A stretch of DNA of 64,000 nt from Candidatus Thiocaldithrix dubininis (GCA_029972135.1 CP124755.1:1860001-1924000), one strand, 5' to 3'; shown: positions 49,038 through 58,091, counted from the first letter of the stretch. Program-made: numbers and translations. Notes: generated by a model from the sequence alone, not told the origin.

Positions 49038-49490
49038 TTACTTAAACTTATAGAAACTGGCGTTTAAGTATTGCACAACTTGCTGAATATCTGCATCAGA
49101 CATGTGATCCGTTAAATTGGCATCACACTGTTTAACTTGCGCTTGTAATTCCGGCAGACTGGTAATTTTATGGTCGGGGCGCGTATAAATTTGCGTATCA
49201 TGGCAGCTAATACATTTGGCATCATGCAAAGCTTTACCTGCAACTAGATTAGCATCTAGTGCATTGGCGGGCGCAGGCGTTACTTCAGCAGAAGGCGGAG
49301 AATTAGGGGCAACTGCTTGATTTAACGCAGCGCCACTGGGTACGGAATCAGCCGCCATTGGTGCAGCTTTAGGCGCAGTAGCCGCATTATTCAGCGGTAA
49401 CGGTTGGGTTTCGGTTTTATCACCACAAGCTGCTAATAGACTGATTAGCCCTAATCCCACGATAGAAAGACGCAGTTGTCGACCTAACAT
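49038..49490 (-). CDS. Lipoprotein cytochrome c, class I-like
   Basis: 150 residues. Lipobox LLAAC places a lipidated cysteine at 22; a Pro/Ala-rich spacer leads to the haem motif CISCH (C93, C96, H97). The distal ligand may be M in DHMSDADI. Similar small cytochromes carry electrons in the periplasm. Follows waaA by 7 bp. Confidence 0.9.
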   Translation of the reverse strand: MLGRQLRLSIVGLGLISLLAACGDKTETQPLPLNNAATAPKAAPMAADSVPSGAALNQAVAPNSPPSAEVTPAPANALDANLVAGKALHDAKCISCHDTQIYTRPDHKITSLPELQAQVKQCDANLTDHMSDADIQQVVQYLNASFYKFK

Positions 49491-49497
49491 ATTGTTG

Positions 49498-50772
49498 CTA
49501 CCTCGCTGCTAAAACCTGATTAATTTCAACGAGTATACAAGCTAATGCGCCTTGATTTTGCTCAAAAAATCGCCTAGCGGCTTGTCCTTTTTGATAATAG
49601 GCAAGTGGCTCGCGCATCCACTCGTGTAAACAGGTTAATAGCGCCTCTTTATCAGACACAACTAGAGCGGCGTTTTGTGCCACTAACGCCGGATACATAT
49701 CAACAAAGTTCTGCGTATAACGACCCGTTAAAATCGGTACAGCAAAAGCGGCTGCCTCTAACGGATTATGTCCGCCACCGGGCGCGAGCAAGCTATTACC
49801 AATCAAGGCTAAATCTGCAATGGCGTACCACAGTAATAATTCCCCCATAGTATCGCCTAATAAAATTGCAGTCTGTGCTGTAATTGCTGTGTGCTGACTA
49901 CGACGTTGCCAAGTTAAACCGCTTTGCTCACATAACTGGGCGACGCTGGCAAAACGTTCTGGGTGACGCGGTACTAAAATCAATAAAACGTCGGGATATT
50001 GTGCGTATAAACCTTGGAAAGCATCCAAAATAATATCATCTTCGCCGCTATGCGTACTGGCCGCTACCCAAATTCTACGCCCTTGCAAACTGGCTCTAAG
50101 CGCTTGTGTTTGAGCATCTAGCGATTCTGGAATTGTTAGTTCAAATTTAAGATTGCCACAGACTTTTAACTTTTCTGGCAATACGCCTAAACTTGTCAAA
50201 CGTGTAGCATCGACCGCACTACGCGTCATTATTTTTGTAGCGCGGTTTAAAGTGGTTTTAATGAGCCGATGCACTTTCCGATAACCTATTAATGAGCGCT
50301 CGGATAAACAGGCATTCGCCATGAGTAGCGGAATTTGATGGTGTTGACAGGCATAAAATAAATTCGGCCAGATTTCCGTTTCTAAAATAATACAAAGCTG
50401 TGGTTGGCTACGTTTAATAAAACGTTGTAAGGCATCTGGCAAATCATAAGGGCAATAGCTATGTCTAACGCGCTCGCCCCACAAGCGTTGTACGGTTGCC
50501 GACCCAGTGGGTGTAGTACTAGTGAGCCACACGGTTTTATCCGGATAATGCATTAATAAGGCATCAACCAAAGGCTTTGCCGCCATTGTTTCGCCCACGG
50601 ACACCGCATGTACCCAAATACTAGCTTGATTACTGGGCGTTACCCAACCCAAGCGTTCACGAATCCGCTGGCGATAAGCAGGATTCAGCCGCCCTTTCCA
50701 ATACAAACGTAATAAAAAAAGCGGGGTTAATAAATACATTAACCCCGTATATAAAACTTGTGAAATTGGCAT
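49498..50772 (-). CDS. waaA: Kdo transferase (lipid A)
   Basis: 424 residues, GT30 family. An N-terminal membrane anchor (LYTGLMYLLTPLFLLRLY), then GT-B domains: WVHAVSVGETMAAKPLV, PYDLPDALQRF, ILETEIWPNL and GNSLLAPGGGHNPLEAAAF. It adds Kdo to lipid IVA on the inner membrane. The gene overlaps none of its neighbours but is spaced closely with the BPSS1780 gene upstream (4 bp). Confidence 0.97.
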   Translation of the reverse strand: MPISQVLYTGLMYLLTPLFLLRLYWKGRLNPAYRQRIRERLGWVTPSNQASIWVHAVSVGETMAAKPLVDALLMHYPDKTVWLTSTTPTGSATVQRLWGERVRHSYCPYDLPDALQRFIKRSQPQLCIILETEIWPNLFYACQHHQIPLLMANACLSERSLIGYRKVHRLIKTTLNRATKIMTRSAVDATRLTSLGVLPEKLKVCGNLKFELTIPESLDAQTQALRASLQGRRIWVAASTHSGEDDIILDAFQGLYAQYPDVLLILVPRHPERFASVAQLCEQSGLTWQRRSQHTAITAQTAILLGDTMGELLLWYAIADLALIGNSLLAPGGGHNPLEAAAFAVPILTGRYTQNFVDMYPALVAQNAALVVSDKEALLTCLHEWMREPLAYYQKGQAARRFFEQNQGALACILVEINQVLAAR

Positions 50773-50776
50773 GAGT

Positions 50777-51451
50777 TTATAAGTAATCGTCTAATTCCTG
50801 ATAGCTTACATAGATTGCGCCAATCGTAACAGGCCATAGAATCAGGAAACCTAAACCAAAGGGAATCGCGGCTATGATGCTAAATAGGGTATATAGCAAA
50901 TATAAGGTCGCAATTGGCAATAACTGATTCGTGCCTAATGAAATACTTTCTTTTAGGGCATTTGTCATTGACGAACTGCGGAATAAGATCAAAGCCGAGG
51001 CATAACCGAAGATAATAAAGCCAATTAAACCTAGCAGGAATAAGAAGGCTAATGTGCCAAAACCAACATCTAAATTAGCATTAGGGTTTAAGCCTTCGAC
51101 TTTATCACCCATGAAAATGCCCGCCAAAAAAATACCTGCAATTAAAACTAAACCTAATTTTAAAAATTCAGATCGTTTTTTAGGATCTTTGAAGACAATC
51201 CATAAGTAATCAAGCTTAATCGGTTTGCCTGCACTAACTTCTTGTGCACTATATAACATACCGCCAATTAAGCCGGGAAAGATCAGCAAGGCAGCCAGTG
51301 AACCAATCAATGGAATAACGTTTAATAGAATAAAGCCGACTGAAGCCAACAAGGTCATTAAAACCCAATTGCCTTTCTGTTTAGAAAAGAGGCTCCAACC
51401 TTGTTTATACCATTGCCAACCTCGTGAAGCAGGTAAGGAATTTCCTTGCAT
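50777..51451 (-). CDS. BPSS1780-family membrane protein
   Basis: 224 residues from the ATG at 51451 (AAGGAG eight bases upstream); the frame extends to a GTG at 51460. About five membrane helices; pattern GWQWYKQGWSLFSKQKGNW at the N-terminus and YVSYQELDDYL at the end fit the BPSS1780 group. Function unknown. Confidence 0.8.
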   Translation of the reverse strand: MQGNSLPASRGWQWYKQGWSLFSKQKGNWVLMTLLASVGFILLNVIPLIGSLAALLIFPGLIGGMLYSAQEVSAGKPIKLDYLWIVFKDPKKRSEFLKLGLVLIAGIFLAGIFMGDKVEGLNPNANLDVGFGTLAFLFLLGLIGFIIFGYASALILFRSSSMTNALKESISLGTNQLLPIATLYLLYTLFSIIAAIPFGLGFLILWPVTIGAIYVSYQELDDYL

Positions 51452-51586
51452 ATGTAACACTCCTTTTAATACTTACTTTCATTATTGTTAGTAATCATAG
51501 CATGTGGAGCATTATCTCGCGCAGATACCAAGTAGCATTAAGGTTTTTGGAGGGGTAATGGAATGTACTCCCTCCAGACCTATCCT

Positions 51587-52402
51587 TTATTTCGCTTGCG
51601 CAACAGTTGCTGATTCTGCTTTTTCGCTCGTACCAACATCAAAACTTGCCGAATCCTCTGATGCCTCGTCTGCTTTTACAGCAGTTGCACCTAACGTCGT
51701 GTCAGTTTGAGTAGCGTTGTCTACAACCTTATCAGACGCTTCATTTTGTGAAGCATTTGAGGCTTTTTTATCTTTGTCTTTGCTATCTTTAGCCTTGACC
51801 TTGTTATCCGTTTTTTCGGCAGGGGTATCAGCAGTTAAATCTCCAAATGCTTTTACGAAAATCACGGACGGCTTACCGTTGAAATCATAGAAATGCAATG
51901 TATTGTCATTTTCCTGCTGCACGCTACCCGCGCGACGTAAGACCCTTAAATAATTGCCTTCCCAGTTACCGACATTAATACTAGGTGCGCCGGGTTCAGG
52001 GAAAATAACGTCACAGGCTTCACGCGTTTGGTCAATTTTAGAAACTTTAAAACCACGATTACCCACTTGCACAAAATGAGCGGCATAGGTATTACAACCT
52101 GAGAAACCATCCATTGTGTGTTCGCTTACCGCCATTGTAATTTTCAATTCGTTAGGCACTTCATGCCCATAAACAGATTGTAAACGCCACTTCGTACCGA
52201 GCAATGAAGGACCACCACTATTTAAAGGGCACATACCGGCTGGTACAGTCGCAGCGGCGGCAGTATCAGCAGTTGCTTCTTCCGTTTTTGCTTTGCTTTT
52301 TGCATCTACCATCGACGGTAACATCATCAAAACAATAGAAAAAACTAATGTAGTGTGTAGCCAGCGACTAGAACCTAGCCGATTTGATTTATTAATGCTC
52401 AT
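51587..52402 (-). CDS. Secreted META-domain protein (HslJ-like)
   Basis: 271 residues from the ATG at 52402, chosen for GAGGGAG three bases upstream; the frame opens earlier at 52453. Signal peptide ends near MLPSMVDA. The META domain (about 65-185) shows LLGTKWRLQSVYG, DGFSGCNTYAAHF and REACDVIFPEPG. A charged, Ala/Ser/Asp/Lys-rich low-complexity tail (190-271) follows. Possibly a periplasmic stress protein. Confidence 0.8.
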   Translation of the reverse strand: MSINKSNRLGSSRWLHTTLVFSIVLMMLPSMVDAKSKAKTEEATADTAAAATVPAGMCPLNSGGPSLLGTKWRLQSVYGHEVPNELKITMAVSEHTMDGFSGCNTYAAHFVQVGNRGFKVSKIDQTREACDVIFPEPGAPSINVGNWEGNYLRVLRRAGSVQQENDNTLHFYDFNGKPSVIFVKAFGDLTADTPAEKTDNKVKAKDSKDKDKKASNASQNEASDKVVDNATQTDTTLGATAVKADEASEDSASFDVGTSEKAESATVAQAK

Positions 52403-52579
52403 GAACTCCCTCTCAAAGTATAAAAAGTCATCTAGTTTTGCTTTAAAAAGCAATCATCAACTTATTGCTTGCATCTGACCTTATTGCTGTCTTAAGCAAT
52501 AACTTTGAGTATAGGTAAAAATAGAAATTTTATGAGATTGAATATTTTTTAAGCTTATTTGTGGCTTTTATGCAACAGA

Positions 52580-53158
52580 TCAAAGGTTGATCTGTAGTCC
52601 TTTTACCTCAGTCCACGTTATGTTGTAAAAATAGGCATAAGGTGGACTAATTAACTGTTGACTAGCAATCGGCGCTCCCAACACATGGCAAAGAATTGCG
52701 CGCATTGTGCCAGCATGTGATACGACTAAAATATGTTGGTTTTCATATTGCTGACCTAAATAATCAAATGCTTGTAAAACCCTTTCGGTAAACTCAGCTA
52801 AGGGTTCAGCGCCTAATGGGCGTTGATTAACGGGATCAGCATATAAAGCTTGATAAGCAGCAAGATCATTGGCTCTCACCACCTCTGGAGTTAAGCCTTC
52901 CCACATACCATAACCTGCCTCACGTAAATTATGCACAATTTCTAGCGGTAAATGATGTTGCTCAGCAACTTGTTTAGCAAACGCATAAGCCCGTAGCATT
53001 GGCGAAGTAACAATGGCATCCCAACCGGATTTACCCGCTATGGCCGCGTGCATTTGCTGCCAACCCAAGTCACTTAAGGGATGATCCGTACCAGATCCAC
53101 GAAACATAACGCCGCCAACGGGTTCACCGTGACGCAGAAAATCGAATTTTGTGGTCAT
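52580..53158 (-). CDS. Histidine phosphatase family protein (CobC/GpmB-like)
   Basis: 192 residues. FLRHGEP carries the phosphohistidine; VTSPMLRAYAFA, REAGYGMWEG and VVSHAGTMRAIL complete the site. The family includes alpha-ribazole phosphatase of B12 synthesis; with metH in the window that is attractive, but unproven. Its start overlaps the ampD stop by 4 nt. Confidence 0.9.
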   Translation of the reverse strand: MTTKFDFLRHGEPVGGVMFRGSGTDHPLSDLGWQQMHAAIAGKSGWDAIVTSPMLRAYAFAKQVAEQHHLPLEIVHNLREAGYGMWEGLTPEVVRANDLAAYQALYADPVNQRPLGAEPLAEFTERVLQAFDYLGQQYENQHILVVSHAGTMRAILCHVLGAPIASQQLISPPYAYFYNITWTEVKGLQINL

Positions 53159-53718
53159 GTTGGCAAATTAACCCCAAACTGTTTACTTAAACGCTGCCAA
53201 TTAAAGAATACGCCCGGATCGGTCTTGCGCCCCGGGGCAATATTTTCATGTCCGGTAATATGTTGCCGACTTAGTTGCGGGTATGTGGCTAAAAGAACTT
53301 CAATAACTTCTATGAGTTGTCGGTATTGAATATCAGCAAACGGCACAAAATCCGAACCTTCCAGTTCAATCCCAATCGAAAAATCATTACAGCGTTCACG
53401 CCCCTGATAATGGGATACACCCGCGTGAAAAGCACGCTTATGAAATGGCACATACTGAACAATTTCACCATTACGCCGAATCAATAAATGACTAGCAACA
53501 CGTAAATGGCAAATCTGTGCAAAAAACGGATGTGCATTAGGGTCTAGCTGATTGGTAAATAACTGATCTATTGCCGCGCCCCCAAATTCATACGGTGGCA
53601 AGCTAATATGGTGCAAGACAATTAAATCCGCTAAGCAGCCATCCGGTCTTTCATCGTGATTGGGGGATGGACATTGCCGCGCTTCTGCAAGTAAACCTGT
53701 CGTTATATCAATATTCAC
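53155..53718 (-). CDS. ampD: 1,6-anhydro-N-acetylmuramyl-L-alanine amidase
   Basis: 187 residues, full length cytosolic AmpD. Zinc ligands lie in VLHHISLPP, RAFHAGVSHYQGRERCNDFS (catalytic region) and HENIAPGRKTDPG. It trims recycled anhydro-muropeptides. Overlaps the phosphatase and the thioredoxin-like gene by 4 nt each, so the three form one coupled operon. Confidence 0.96.
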   Translation of the reverse strand: MNIDITTGLLAEARQCPSPNHDERPDGCLADLIVLHHISLPPYEFGGAAIDQLFTNQLDPNAHPFFAQICHLRVASHLLIRRNGEIVQYVPFHKRAFHAGVSHYQGRERCNDFSIGIELEGSDFVPFADIQYRQLIEVIEVLLATYPQLSRQHITGHENIAPGRKTDPGVFFNWQRLSKQFGVNLPT

Positions 53719-54065
53719 GGTTCTTCCTCAGCCGCTTGCATTAAAGCTTGTTGAATCGCTGTTTGTAAGGCAGGTAAGGTTGCTTCACACTGAATTTGCC
53801 GGTGATAATGCCCATCGACATACAAAAATAATGCAGGTAAATGAAAGATCGTTAGCGCTTGAATAATGCCACCGTTCATAACCGCATCCACTTCAAATAT
53901 AGGTAAAGCGTTTTCAGTGTTTTGATAACGATGTAAAACGGTCTTTAACTGCTTACAAGCCCCACAATGCGCAGCGCCGACTAAAACCAAAGCCGTCCCT
54001 GTTACATCGGATAATGTTTGATGAAAATTTAAATCGGTTAAGGGTGTAAAGCCCATAAGCTCCAC
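53715..54065 (-). CDS. Thioredoxin-fold protein
   Basis: 116 residues with the redox motif C34-G-A-C37 (AAHCGACKQL) and the cis-proline loop HLPALFLYVDG. Lacks a signal peptide. Probably a cytoplasmic thiol protein; member of the ampD cluster. Confidence 0.85.
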   Translation of the reverse strand: MELMGFTPLTDLNFHQTLSDVTGTALVLVGAAHCGACKQLKTVLHRYQNTENALPIFEVDAVMNGGIIQALTIFHLPALFLYVDGHYHRQIQCEATLPALQTAIQQALMQAAEEEP

Positions 54066-54067
54066 AC

Positions 54068-54274
54068 TTAACGCTGCAATAGATAGGGAACAATAATTAA
54101 CACCGCGCCAATCGCAGCATAATAAACCGAGGCTTGTACTGTTAAAGCTTTTTTAAAGCTGTCTGGAATCAGTTCATCAACACTGGGAAAGAAATGTCGT
54201 ACCAACCCAATAATTAAAACTGAAATAGCAGAAAGTAAGGATAGGATGCCAATCACTTGTAAAAATGCTAACAT
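54068..54274 (-). CDS. Small two-helix membrane protein
   Basis: 68 residues; helices LQVIGILSLLSAISVLIIGLV-region and VYYAAIGAVLIIVPYLL. First of the thioredoxin/ampD/phosphatase cluster, 2 bp before the next gene. No family recognised. Confidence 0.65.
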   Translation of the reverse strand: MLAFLQVIGILSLLSAISVLIIGLVRHFFPSVDELIPDSFKKALTVQASVYYAAIGAVLIIVPYLLQR

Positions 54275-54358
54275 AGCGACCCAATAGTTTTAGCGATTGA
54301 AATACATTTAATTCCTAAAATTTTGGGTTAGGAATTGATTAAATAGTTGGGATACTAG

Positions 54359-54445
54359 TGGTGCCGGGGGCGGGACTCGAACCCGCACAGCGTTACCGCC
54401 GCAAGATTTTAAGTCTTGTGTGTCTACCGATTCCACCACCCCGGC
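54359..54445 (-). tRNA. tRNA-Leu (TAA)
   Basis: 87 nt, class II, with CCA. Acceptor GCCGGGG/CCCCGGC; loop CTTAAAA gives anticodon TAA; long variable arm; T arm GCGGGTTCGAGTCCCGC. Confidence 0.97.
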
Positions 54446-54597
54446 TAAGAGATTCAGGGCTTTTTCAGAGCGCCCTGTGGAAGCAGGTCGCCACTATAAT
54501 GCGATGGTCGGAAAAAAGCTAGAACTTTTTTTAATTTTTTTAAAAAATTTTTTAATTCCGCTAGAATGCAGCTCTTTCCCCTTCTTGGAGTTTAGGT

Positions 54598-54912
54598 ATG
54601 ACTGCCATTAAAACCGGCTTAATTTTCACATCTTTTGCTTTTTTATTAAGTGCTTGTGCAACGGTTGCAGCGCCTGATGCGCCTAAAACACAAGATAACT
54701 CACCGTCTGCTCGCATGGCAAACCCTGCTTCATTAAATTGCCTACAACAACGTGGTAAACTACAAACGCTAAAAACCTCGCAGGGCGAAGTGACGTATTG
54801 CTTACTACCCAGTGGTAAGAAATGTGAAGAATGGGATATGTTCCGTGGCAATTGTCCGGTACGTACAGTCAATGCCAATCGTAAATTCGGCAATCAATCT
54901 AAAAACGACTAA
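54598..54912 (+). CDS. DUF333 lipoprotein
   Basis: 104 residues. Lipobox LLSAC puts the lipidated cysteine at residue 20. DUF333 pattern: NPASLNCLQQRGKLQ, then YCLLPSGKKCEEWDMFRG and NCPV. The four cysteines probably form disulfides in the periplasm. TTGGAG lies eight bases upstream. Confidence 0.9.
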   Translation: MTAIKTGLIFTSFAFLLSACATVAAPDAPKTQDNSPSARMANPASLNCLQQRGKLQTLKTSQGEVTYCLLPSGKKCEEWDMFRGNCPVRTVNANRKFGNQSKND

Positions 54913-54920
54913 TACCAAAC

Positions 54921-54950
54921 AGACAACCTAGCGAAATGGCTAGGTTGTCT
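54921..54950. terminator. Perfect 12-bp hairpin between convergent genes
   Basis: AGACAACCTAGC and GCTAGGTTGTCT flank the loop GAAATG. Without a T-run on either strand it is a weak terminator candidate, but its position between the two stop codons favours that role. Confidence 0.55.
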
Positions 54951-54957
54951 AATCGGT

Positions 54958-57096
54958 TTAAACTAGAAAGTTGGCGTTAATTTCATTCACATGAAACGGT
55001 GTTATACCCGCATTCATTGCAAATACTGTTTCAGCGTCCGCTTGACTAGCCACCCATTCACCGCGCCCTAACGCATGTAAACGGAATAAATCGTATAAGC
55101 TTAAGCGATTTTGCGTATTCACAATGGCATTCAATTTATCTTGAATACTCGCGCTATTGTTACGCACATTATTGCCATAATCATACGCGTCTTTCAGGAT
55201 CGGTAAATCCGTCCACACCACTTCGCGCAAATGCAAATCGAATAATACCGGAATCATCGAGCGACAATTTTGGGTCAAATTCAATTTTTGTTGCACGGTC
55301 GCAGGCTCATAAATCGCATTGTGATTCGGTTTTTTACGCAACATCCAACCGACAAAGCAGGCTTTATGATCGGCAAAACTTGGACCATTAAATACCATGA
55401 CCGTCATTGCCAAATAACGTGCATGTTTCGCCGCTGATGGAATATCAATATCAATGAACTCGCTCGCGCCATTGGGAGCACGGGTAATATCACCGCTATG
55501 ATACGCGTTATATTTAGCCGAACGCAGATTGGTATAACTTACATGCTCTAATAGGCGACCGTCTTCGGCGTGAAAAGTCGCGCTTAAATCAATATCCATA
55601 CCTATCCAATAAATGAATAAGCGAATGGTATCGTCGCGGCTCTCAGCTAATGGAATACGGGTACCACGGGCGACCGTAAACAAACCATCGCTAGTGCTGC
55701 GTTGTTGCGTTGGTAACGGGCACTTTTGTAACAGCGGATCAATCCACACCTTACCTAACGCAGGCAATACGCTAAAGCGTTGGCTTAAACTGTTTTCAAT
55801 ACCGGTAATTAAGGCGTTTACCACCGTTTCGGCTAAGGCTGGCAATTCAGAAGACAGCAACACCGCTTTTTGTAAACTGCCTTTTGGATACACTACCCGT
55901 TGTTTAACCGCGCTAAAACGTGTTTTCAAATGACCCAACAATTGCGTTAAGTTGCGGCTGGGAATGTCATTAACCACCTTCAAAAAGCTATCCACCACTT
56001 GCTCTTGGTAATACAACGCTGATTGTTGTTCTGTCGCAGGCAAAGCGGCTTGATCACGTACTAATTGCACATCGCAATGTTGTGCGACCCGTAATAAATG
56101 ATCTAAACGCCGCGCAAATTCTCCCGGACGTGCACGCAATACTTTAATCGCGCCGCTTACGTCATAGGTCATTAGCGTTAATTCCACATCGCTATAGAAA
56201 CTATGCAAGGCTTGTCCATTACGTGCTTTATTAGCAATCGCATAAGTTTTAGGTGCAAGCTTGGCATAATCCCCTACATGCAGATTATGAAACACTCGAA
56301 TCCATTTATTGAAATGCCGCCCAATATCCTCTTCATTAATCACGCGCTCTAATTGCAACACTAAGCGTTTACGCCAAGCGCGTTTTAAGGAACGGAACTT
56401 GGTATTTTCTGCCAGTGACACATCGCCTTTCGATAAATGCGTAACCAAACGCAAAATATCAGTAGTGGTTTTAATTAAAGGGGTAATGTCTATCCCTTTA
56501 CCCAACCAATGCGCCGATACAAGGCATTTGTTTTCATGAAACGGAATCTCATCCGGCAAAGGTAGCGGTTCATGCCCTGCTTCCCGTAAAAACCATTGCA
56601 CAATCGCTTTATCGGCTGCCGATAAAGAATCACGAGAACTTAATAACGTGGTAAATAAGCGTTGAAACTCGCTTAAGCTGATTTGTTCAATCGCTTGAAA
56701 CTTAGTGTATTCAAACGCAAATTTACGCGGCAATTCTTGATAATCGGGCTGCCAAGTTCCCAAACTGAAGTAATGCACAATCGCGTTTAAATATAATTCA
56801 ACGTCATCCGCGTGAATGACTTGTTGTGGAAAATTCGGATACATGGGTTGGTGTTTAACATGGCTACCTTTCAACGTGTTTAACACGCTCAGCATTTCCT
56901 CACCCAATAACGCCACTTCTGCCGCTGACATCCAATTGAGCGTATGAAATAGCGTAGGCGATAAGCAATAACCCAAACTCATCAGATTAGCGTTTAAGGT
57001 TAAAACTAAACTTGGGTTGGTATCAGTGGCTTTTTCAGCAGGGGTTTCCCATACCACCGCGTTCATTTTTTTCAAAGCCAGCGTTAATGTATCCAT
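54958..57096 (-). CDS. Large protein with TerD-like C-terminal region, coupled to tRNA-mimic RNA units
   Basis: 712 residues from the ATG at 57096 (GAGG six bases upstream; the frame extends to 57117). The N-terminal ~480 residues are mostly helical, with HEAT-like blocks (TDILRLVTHLSKGDVSLAE; ARPGEFARRLDHLLRVA). Residues ~487-587 look TerD-like: FIYWIGMDIDLSATF, NAYHSGDITRAPNGASEFID, VMVFNGPSFADHK. The pattern recalls the MXAN_6230/SCO0854 RING-TerD group, but no RING cysteines are seen. It is the last part of a sigma-54-driven unit that begins with RNA units 7 and 8, so it may bind them. No TROVE or vWA motif found. Confidence 0.7.
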   Translation of the reverse strand: MDTLTLALKKMNAVVWETPAEKATDTNPSLVLTLNANLMSLGYCLSPTLFHTLNWMSAAEVALLGEEMLSVLNTLKGSHVKHQPMYPNFPQQVIHADDVELYLNAIVHYFSLGTWQPDYQELPRKFAFEYTKFQAIEQISLSEFQRLFTTLLSSRDSLSAADKAIVQWFLREAGHEPLPLPDEIPFHENKCLVSAHWLGKGIDITPLIKTTTDILRLVTHLSKGDVSLAENTKFRSLKRAWRKRLVLQLERVINEEDIGRHFNKWIRVFHNLHVGDYAKLAPKTYAIANKARNGQALHSFYSDVELTLMTYDVSGAIKVLRARPGEFARRLDHLLRVAQHCDVQLVRDQAALPATEQQSALYYQEQVVDSFLKVVNDIPSRNLTQLLGHLKTRFSAVKQRVVYPKGSLQKAVLLSSELPALAETVVNALITGIENSLSQRFSVLPALGKVWIDPLLQKCPLPTQQRSTSDGLFTVARGTRIPLAESRDDTIRLFIYWIGMDIDLSATFHAEDGRLLEHVSYTNLRSAKYNAYHSGDITRAPNGASEFIDIDIPSAAKHARYLAMTVMVFNGPSFADHKACFVGWMLRKKPNHNAIYEPATVQQKLNLTQNCRSMIPVLFDLHLREVVWTDLPILKDAYDYGNNVRNNSASIQDKLNAIVNTQNRLSLYDLFRLHALGRGEWVASQADAETVFAMNAGITPFHVNEINANFLV

Positions 57097-57126
57097 GTGA
57101 CACCTCATTATTATCATTAGATAAAA

Positions 57127-57190
57127 CAGGAAATTGGCGGAGCTGGTTGCAACTTAACTGGTTTAAAGAAGGAAGCTGCGCCATAGCCTG
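57127..57190 (-). ncRNA. RNA unit 8: hairpin-only member of the tRNA-mimic array
   Basis: Reads GGCTATG-GCGCAGCT-TCCTTCT. Lower stem CAGG/CCTG; upper stem GGCGCAGCT with AGCTCCGCC (one mismatch); no tRNA-like part. TTTTATC follows, then the ribosome site and start of the TerD-like gene 30 nt on. It directly abuts unit 7. Confidence 0.75.
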
Positions 57191-57319
57191 ACAAGGAAAG
57201 CACCTTATCTAAAAACGGTGTTCTGCCTTTGAACTACCGTAACCGAAGTTAAGGGTTTGGACTCGAACCAAACATCCCCGTCGTGAAAGGAAGAAGGAAG
57301 ATAAGGTATAGCCTTGTAA
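57191..57319 (-). ncRNA. RNA unit 7: permuted tRNA-like RNA with TTCG cap
   Basis: Lower stem ACAAGG/CCTTGT, conserved CTAT..GCTTT internal loop, upper stem ACCTTATCT/AGATAAGGT (9 bp perfect), TCCTTCT, then T arm GTTTGGTTCGAGTCCAAAC, acceptor CCTTAAC-TTCG-GTTACGG, D arm GTTCAAAGGCAGAAC and an anticodon-stem remnant. T arm precedes D arm, and the acceptor has no free end, so it cannot be charged. The 5' end fits the sigma-54 start. Confidence 0.85.
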
Positions 57320-57329
57320 GTGTGTTATT

Positions 57330-57346
57330 GCATGAGCTGTGCCAAC
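57330..57346 (-). promoter_or_regulatory. Sigma-54 promoter before RNA unit 7
   Basis: TTGGCACAGCTCATGCA on the minus strand: GG at 57343-57342 and GC at 57331-57330 with ten bases between, as in sigma-54 sites. Start predicted about 11-12 nt on, at the 5' end of the unit 7 stem. Confidence 0.8.
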
Positions 57347-57373
57347 TCAATTTATTTATTTTTAATTTAATCA

Positions 57374-57386
57374 AATCAAATACTTA
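57374..57386 (+). promoter_or_regulatory. Candidate IHF site upstream of the sigma-54 promoter
   Basis: AATCAAATACTTA matches WATCAANNNNTTR, about 30 bp beyond the -24 element, where a bending protein would help an enhancer-binding activator. The surrounding 57350-57471 is A+T-rich; no gene there. Confidence 0.35.
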
Positions 57387-57471
57387 ATAAATAACGATTT
57401 TTAACAACTACCTTATAATCTATTTTTAAATAATGAATTTTATCTTTTTAGATACAATTTAAAATCTTAAA

Positions 57472-57834
57472 TTACGCTGACACGTAATTTTCTGCTAAAA
57501 ATCGTGGCGAACAAATCGCTAGAAAAATTAAATCTTGCACGCCTGTATTGCTAATCCGTTGCCAACAAAAAGGGGGAATGATCACGACATCACCCGCTTG
57601 CACCGTTTGACGTTGCGTATTAGCCAATTCGACATCGCCTTGACCTTGTAAAATCACATAACGCTCGGTGGTGTCGATCAAATAATGCCATTGTGTGGTA
57701 ACACCCGATACAACACGGGCGCGGGCAATCGAAACGGTGGGATCAGCGACGGAATTACTTAGCTCTAGAATATGGCAACCTTCTTTAAAGTAATATTCAG
57801 CCGCTTCGGGAGTAGACATAATATGGGTTTGCAT
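57472..57834 (-). CDS. Cupin-domain protein
   Basis: 120 residues from the ATG at 57834; a TTG-started extension to 57897 would run through a hairpin and RNA unit 6 and is rejected. Cupin motif 1: TQWHYLIDTTERYVILQGQG; motif 2: AGDVVIIPPFCWQRISN. It has the two-histidine layout only in part, so metal binding is uncertain. It follows RNA unit 6. Confidence 0.75.
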   Translation of the reverse strand: MQTHIMSTPEAAEYYFKEGCHILELSNSVADPTVSIARARVVSGVTTQWHYLIDTTERYVILQGQGDVELANTQRQTVQAGDVVIIPPFCWQRISNTGVQDLIFLAICSPRFLAENYVSA

Positions 57835-57841
57835 AGGAAAT

Positions 57842-57871
57842 AAACTGCTTACGGTAATAAATAAGCAGTTT
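57842..57871 (-). terminator. 10-bp hairpin between RNA unit 6 and the cupin gene
   Basis: AAACTGCTTA / TAAGCAGTTT, loop TTTATTACCG, followed by ATTTCC. It may end or protect the 3' end of unit 6. Confidence 0.5.
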
Positions 57872-57882
57872 AATAACAGAAG

Positions 57883-58023
57883 TAGTGAGGAAAGCAAAAT
57901 CGCTGATTTCAGTCTGTTGCTCTCTCCAACTGAGCTACTACTTATGATTAAGTAGGTCGGACTCGAACCGACGACACACAGAGTTTATTGAATGGAGAAG
58001 GAAGCGACTTTATAGCCTTACTA
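57883..58023 (-). ncRNA. RNA unit 6: permuted tRNA-like RNA with ATCA cap
   Basis: Lower stem TAGTAAGG/CCTCACTA, then CTATA, upper stem AAGTCGCT/AGCGATTT (with G-U), TCCTTCT, T arm GTCGGTTCGAGTCCGAC, acceptor CTACTTA-ATCA-TAAGTAG (7 bp perfect), D arm GCTCAGTTGGAGAGAGC, then CAACAG as anticodon-stem strand. Conserved GCTTTCC at the 3' side. Confidence 0.85.
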
Positions 58024-58091
58024 CCCGAAAATCGTAGGCGATTTCACATAACAAAACAATACTCGTGACTCTAGCTTTAGCCCATATAATT

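Noticed and set aside
57835-57897. N-terminal hydrophobic extension of the cupin as a signal peptide
   Set aside because: It starts at a TTG inside RNA unit 6 and runs through a perfect hairpin; the apparent leucines come from the hairpin sequence.
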